Assembly: GCF_020215705.1 (NCBI RefSeq)
Contig: NZ_JAIWNB010000001.1
Span: 930,001-994,000, forward strand
Reading direction: 5' to 3'
Origin: Nonomuraea aurantiaca
Lineage (GTDB): Bacteria > Actinomycetota > Actinomycetes > Streptosporangiales > Streptosporangiaceae
Length of the DNA stretch: 64,000 nt
The position numbers and the translations under genes were made by a program. Shown piece after piece: positions 61,021 through 64,000 of this stretch (position 1 is its first letter; each line of letters begins with the position of its first letter). The notes beneath the pieces were generated by a model. It made no database searches. It was given only the letters and a program-made list of their open reading frames with translations, and had not been told where the DNA came from.

Positions 61021-61079
61021 GCGCTCATGCTATGAGCCGCCACATCTGCCGGATCCGGACGAGGATCGTTGGCCGGCCC

Positions 61080-62294
61080 TCACCCGTACTCCGGGAACAG
61101 CAGTGCCAGCTCCCGCGGATACTCGGCGATCAGCCGCAGCTCGTCGTCCGTGAGCGGTCGGCCGGTCATCGCGTTGCAGAGCTGCACCAGCCGGAACGCC
61201 AGGTCCTCCTCCCGGACGTCCACGCCGAGCCCGTCCATGACGTGCCGGAATCCGGCCTTCCCGCCGTACTCGCCGGTCAGCACGACCCGCCCGCTGCGCG
61301 CGTGCCAGTCCTCGGGGAACGGCCCGAGCGTCGCCTCGTCGTACAGCTCATAGTTGCCGTGATCCTTCAGCGCCCCGTCGGCGTGGATGCCCGACTCGTG
61401 CGCGAACGCGTTGCGTCCCACCCCCACCTGGTTGTACGGCAGCGGCTGCCCGAACGCGTAACTCGCCCACAGCCCGAACCGGCGCGCCCACGACAGGTCG
61501 ATGGCGTCACCGATCTCCGCCTCAAGCCCGAAGCCGTGCTCGAAGGCGAGGATCGTGGACAGCAGGTCGGCGTTGCCGGAACGCTCGCCGATGCCGTTCA
61601 CGCAGGTGTTGATCCACGCGTCCTGCCCGGCCTCCAGGTCGCCGAGCGCGCCCGAGATGGAGTTGGCCACGGCCAGGCCGAGGTCGTTGTGGCAGTGCGT
61701 CTCGACGGGCATCCCGACGGCCGAGGCCAGCTTGGCGAAGCGTTCGCGGATCCGGTCGGGGGTGTCGCCGCCGATCGTGTCGCAGTAGCGGACCCGGTCG
61801 GCGCCCGCCTCCTTGGCCGCCAGCGCGAACTCCAGCAAGAATCCGTCATCCGTCCGCGACCCGTCCTCAGCATTGACGCCCACGGTCAGCGCGCCCGCCG
61901 CCTTGGCCGCCCGCACGGCCGCCGTCATCTCCCGCATGATCGCGCCGCGGTCGAGGCGGCCGCGGAACTTGTTCTGGATCATGTAGTCCGATGTGGAGAT
62001 GGACAGGTTGTAGTGCTTCAGGCCGAGCGGCGCCGCCTTCTCCACGTCCTGCGGCACGCCGCGGCACCAGCCCGACAGCCGCAGCTCGCCGAACGCACCT
62101 GCCTCGGCCAGCGCCGTCTGCGCCCGTACGTAGGGCACCTCATGGAACAGGAAGGGGAAACCGATCTCGGACTGAGCCACGCCGAGCTTGGCCAGATAGA
62201 AGTTGACCATGGTCTTGCCGAACTTCGACAGGCCGGTGCGCGCGGTCTGCACGCCGTCTCGGTTGGTCACGTCAAGGAAGTGAACTTTAGGCAT
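61080..62294 (-). CDS. Homocitrate/isopropylmalate synthase family protein
   Basis: A 404-residue protein from ATG 62294 (MPKVHFLDVTNRDGVQTA). The HMG-CoA-lyase-like barrel has VGVNAEDGSRTD, the metal His pair in VETHCHNDLGLAVAN and GIGERSGNADL. The family signature FAHESGIHADGALK is intact. The leucine-sensing C-terminal domain of LeuA is absent, so the length matches homocitrate synthases (NifV/Lys20-like) or Re-citrate synthase. It condenses acetyl-CoA with a 2-oxo acid. It is divergent from a citrate synthase and shares its promoter region, which may point to a related function. Confidence 0.86.
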   Translation of the reverse strand: MPKVHFLDVTNRDGVQTARTGLSKFGKTMVNFYLAKLGVAQSEIGFPFLFHEVPYVRAQTALAEAGAFGELRLSGWCRGVPQDVEKAAPLGLKHYNLSISTSDYMIQNKFRGRLDRGAIMREMTAAVRAAKAAGALTVGVNAEDGSRTDDGFLLEFALAAKEAGADRVRYCDTIGGDTPDRIRERFAKLASAVGMPVETHCHNDLGLAVANSISGALGDLEAGQDAWINTCVNGIGERSGNADLLSTILAFEHGFGLEAEIGDAIDLSWARRFGLWASYAFGQPLPYNQVGVGRNAFAHESGIHADGALKDHGNYELYDEATLGPFPEDWHARSGRVVLTGEYGGKAGFRHVMDGLGVDVREEDLAFRLVQLCNAMTGRPLTDDELRLIAEYPRELALLFPEYG

Positions 62295-62303
62295 GTCCAC
62301 ACG

Positions 62304-62349
62304 TTGACACGCCTGCTCAATGTGTATCAATATTGATTTTCATCAATAT
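62304..62349. promoter_or_regulatory. AT-rich divergent promoter with palindrome
   Basis: TTGACA (62304-62309) with CAATAT at 18 bp forms a plus-strand promoter for the citrate synthase. The perfect palindrome ATCAATATTGAT (62326-62337) covers the -10, and ATCAATAT recurs at 62342-62349. The HTH on the citrate synthase is a natural candidate to bind here. Confidence 0.65.
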
Positions 62350-62361
62350 GGGAGGCTTGGC

Positions 62362-63753
62362 GTGGAGTGGATCGACGCGGCGACGGCGGCCGAGCGGCTC
62401 GGCGTGAAGCCCGCCACCCTCTACGCGTACGTGAGCCGGGGCGTGCTCAAGCGACGTCACAGTGAGGACCGGCGCAGCCTGTTCGACGCGGCGGAGATCG
62501 AACAGCTGGCCCGTCGCGGGCGGCCGCGCAGCCAGCCACCGGAGTTGGTCATCGAGTCCGGCATCACCGCGCTCGGCCTCGACCGCCCGTACTACCGCGG
62601 CCGCGACGCCCTCGTCCTGGCCCGAACCGCCGACTTCGAAATGGTGGCCGAGTGGTTGTGGACAGGCGACCCCGACACCTTCGCCTCGGACCGTGCGGCG
62701 CGGGGGCGTGGTTCAGAGGCGTCCGCCAGCGGGGCGCGGGGTCGGGTGCGTGCTCCGGAGACATCCGACAGTGGGGTGCGCGATTCCGAGACGTCGGGCG
62801 GCGCAGCGGGGGGTCGGGTGCGCGATTCCGAGACGTCAGACGACACGGCGGGGGATTGGGCGCGTGATTCCGAGACGTCGGGCGGCGCGCTGCGGGGTTG
62901 GGCGAGCGATCCGGAGATGGCGCAGGCCGCGATCGTGGCTCAGCGCGGCCTCCCCGACGGTCTGCCGCTCCTGGACCGCCTCCAGGTGATCACCACGGTC
63001 CTCGGCGCCGCCGACTCCCTCCGCTACCAGCTCGATCCCGCCTCCGTCGCCGCCACCGGCCGTCGCCTCATCTCCGGGCTGGTCGACGCCCTGCCGGCCC
63101 TCCACAACCCCGGCGGCGAGTCGATCGCAGAGCGGCTCTGGTCCCGTCTGTGCCCGCGGCCCGCGACCCCCGCCCTCCTGGCCGCGCTGCGGGCCGCGCT
63201 CGTACTGCTCGCCGACCACGAGCTGGCCCCCTCCACGCTGGCCGCCCGGGTCGCCGCCTCCGCTCGCGCGGACCCGTACGCCGTGGTGCTGACCGGCCTC
63301 GGCGTGCTCGGCGGCCCTCTGCACGGCGGCGCGTCCCACGCGGCCGAACGACTGCTGGCCGAGGTGCGCGAACCCGGCCAGGCCCCGCGCGCGATCGCCG
63401 AACGGGTACGCCGGGGCGAGCGCATCCCCGGCTTCGGCCACAGCGTCTACAAGAACGGCGATGCCCGCGGCGGCCTCCTGCTCGATCTGGTGAAGGAGGC
63501 CGCGCCGGACCACGAACGCATCGCCGTGGTCCAGGCCGTACTGGCTGAAGTCCGCCGGCGACGCCTGCCCGAACAGAACGTCGACTACGCACTCGCCACC
63601 CTCGTCGGAGTCGCCGGAATGCTGCCCGGGTCCGGCGAGGCGATCTTCGCGGTGGCCAGAACCGCCGGGTGGCTGGCCCACGCGATGGAGGAATACGCCA
63701 AGGGCTCCCTCCTCCGCCTCCGCGCCGCGTACGTCGGCCCGCTGATCAGGTGA
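62362..63753 (+). CDS. Citrate synthase with N-terminal helix-turn-helix
   Basis: A 463-residue protein from GTG 62362 with GGGAGG six bases upstream. Residues 1-45 form a MerR/excisionase-type HTH (AERLGVKPATLYAYVSRGV, LKRRHSEDRRSLFD). The citrate synthase body has all three catalytic residues: His in GGPLHGGASH, His in GFGHSVYKNGD and Asp in NVDYALATL. A repeat insertion (residues 126-186) lies in the large domain. Such HTH-fused citrate synthases occur in actinomycetes beside a second copy. It may bind DNA, perhaps its own promoter. Divergent from the homocitrate-synthase-like gene. Confidence 0.9.
   Translation: MEWIDAATAAERLGVKPATLYAYVSRGVLKRRHSEDRRSLFDAAEIEQLARRGRPRSQPPELVIESGITALGLDRPYYRGRDALVLARTADFEMVAEWLWTGDPDTFASDRAARGRGSEASASGARGRVRAPETSDSGVRDSETSGGAAGGRVRDSETSDDTAGDWARDSETSGGALRGWASDPEMAQAAIVAQRGLPDGLPLLDRLQVITTVLGAADSLRYQLDPASVAATGRRLISGLVDALPALHNPGGESIAERLWSRLCPRPATPALLAALRAALVLLADHELAPSTLAARVAASARADPYAVVLTGLGVLGGPLHGGASHAAERLLAEVREPGQAPRAIAERVRRGERIPGFGHSVYKNGDARGGLLLDLVKEAAPDHERIAVVQAVLAEVRRRRLPEQNVDYALATLVGVAGMLPGSGEAIFAVARTAGWLAHAMEEYAKGSLLRLRAAYVGPLIR
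62740..62919 (+). repeat. 42-bp minisatellite inside citrate synthase
   Basis: Three copies at a 42-bp period of a unit with GATTCCGAGACGTC (62782, 62824, 62866), plus degenerate copies at about 62752 and 62908. Each encodes 14 residues of the form VRDSETSGGAAGGR. In frame, acidic and Gly-rich. Confidence 0.88.
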
Positions 63754-63860
63754 CAGCCCGCACCCATGGAGCGGACCCGCTGATCACGTGACAGCCACGG
63801 GGGAGTGCCCGCTCGTGATCAAGCCGGGTCCCGCACCCGTAGAGCGGACCCGCTGATCAG
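63736..63860. repeat. Imperfect repeat between convergent genes
   Basis: CCCGCTGATCA followed by C/GGTGAC occurs at 63736, 63774 and 63847, joined by other shared words (GAGCGGAC, TGCCCGCTC). The first copy holds the citrate synthase stop and the third the stop of the last gene, as if the gene ends were duplicated. Confidence 0.6.
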
Positions 63861-64000
63861 GTGACGGCCACTGGCGTGTGCCCGCTCCTGTCCACGTAGG
63901 CGGCCAATGCCCGCACGCGCTCCGCGTGCTCGTCGTGCCCGACGATCACCGGTGGCTCGTTGTACGGCATCGCGTCCGACGAGCGCCGGAGCTTGATGTA
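63855..64000 (-). CDS. Unrecognised protein, C-terminal 47 residues (cut by window)
   Basis: The frame enters from the right edge and reads MPYNEPPVIVGHDEHAERVR, ALAAYVDRSGHTPVAVT, then stop. Codon usage is that of a real gene. Too short to assign. It converges on the citrate synthase, with the repeated segment between. Confidence 0.55.

Overview
This is a very GC-rich, gene-dense stretch of chromosome. It has many GTG and TTG starts, start/stop overlaps of the ATGA and GTGA type, and dense one-component regulators (TetR, LacI, ROK, XRE/DUF5753, LuxR). Together these point to a filamentous actinomycete; Streptosporangiaceae (for example Nonomuraea-like) would fit, but I cannot place it from this sequence alone. 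There are no rRNA or tRNA genes, no CRISPR array and no intact prophage.

Left end (1-6.8 kb): what looks like the right flank of a natural-product cluster. It holds an FAD-linked BBE-type oxidase (cut by the window edge), an O-carbamoyltransferase, a lone HK97-fold capsid-like shell protein of the encapsulin type, an SDR lacking the usual catalytic Tyr/Lys, an MFS exporter, and a NarL-type regulator whose receiver has lost its phospho-acceptor Asp. The shell protein beside tailoring enzymes is the most interesting item in the window. It fits what is known as family 3 ('natural product') encapsulins.

7-17 kb: a cupin/Nudix pair, then a decayed IS200/IS605 element lying directly against a tightly coupled five-gene operon: SWIM zinc finger, DUF5691, MoxR-type AAA+ ATPase, DUF5682 (TraB/TIKI-like) and VWA protein. 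A perfect 12-bp hairpin ends it. 17-22 kb: a DHA2 efflux pump with its divergent TetR regulator and an operator array, a second MFS pump, and an enolase-superfamily protein lacking catalytic lysines. 22-25 kb is a zone of decay (a C39-like fragment, a frameshifted narI, an integrase fragment) around an intact AlaDH/PNT-family dehydrogenase.

25-34.7 kb: an unrecognised domain fused to a methyltransferase, two hydrolases, and a ROK-regulated amino-acid uptake operon (binding protein, two permeases, no ATPase) ending in an asparaginase. An LCP cell-wall ligase follows. 34.7-44 kb: an enoyl-CoA hydratase-like protein, two alpha/beta hydrolases, SbcD-SbcC and a DHDPS-family aldolase. 44-48 kb: remains of an ECF sigma factor, a PCMT-like methyltransferase and a hypothetical protein, behind an intact XRE/DUF6879/small-protein operon.

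48-58.7 kb: a LacI-controlled sugar regulon. A FrlD-like kinase, ABC binding protein and two permeases are on one side of the regulator. A FrlB-like SIS deglycase, HAD phosphatase and MHS transporter lie 5 kb away. The same 14-bp palindrome sits on the predicted -10 of both promoters, suggesting uptake and breakdown of Amadori (fructosamine-type) compounds. A VOC protein and a secreted vanadium-haloperoxidase-like protein lie between. 58.7-64 kb: a lipoprotein with a probable leaderless promoter, a TauD-like dioxygenase, a GNAT acetyltransferase, and a divergent pair (homocitrate/isopropylmalate-synthase-like enzyme and a citrate synthase with an N-terminal HTH and an internal minisatellite) sharing an AT-rich palindromic promoter. 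A gene cut by the right edge closes the window.
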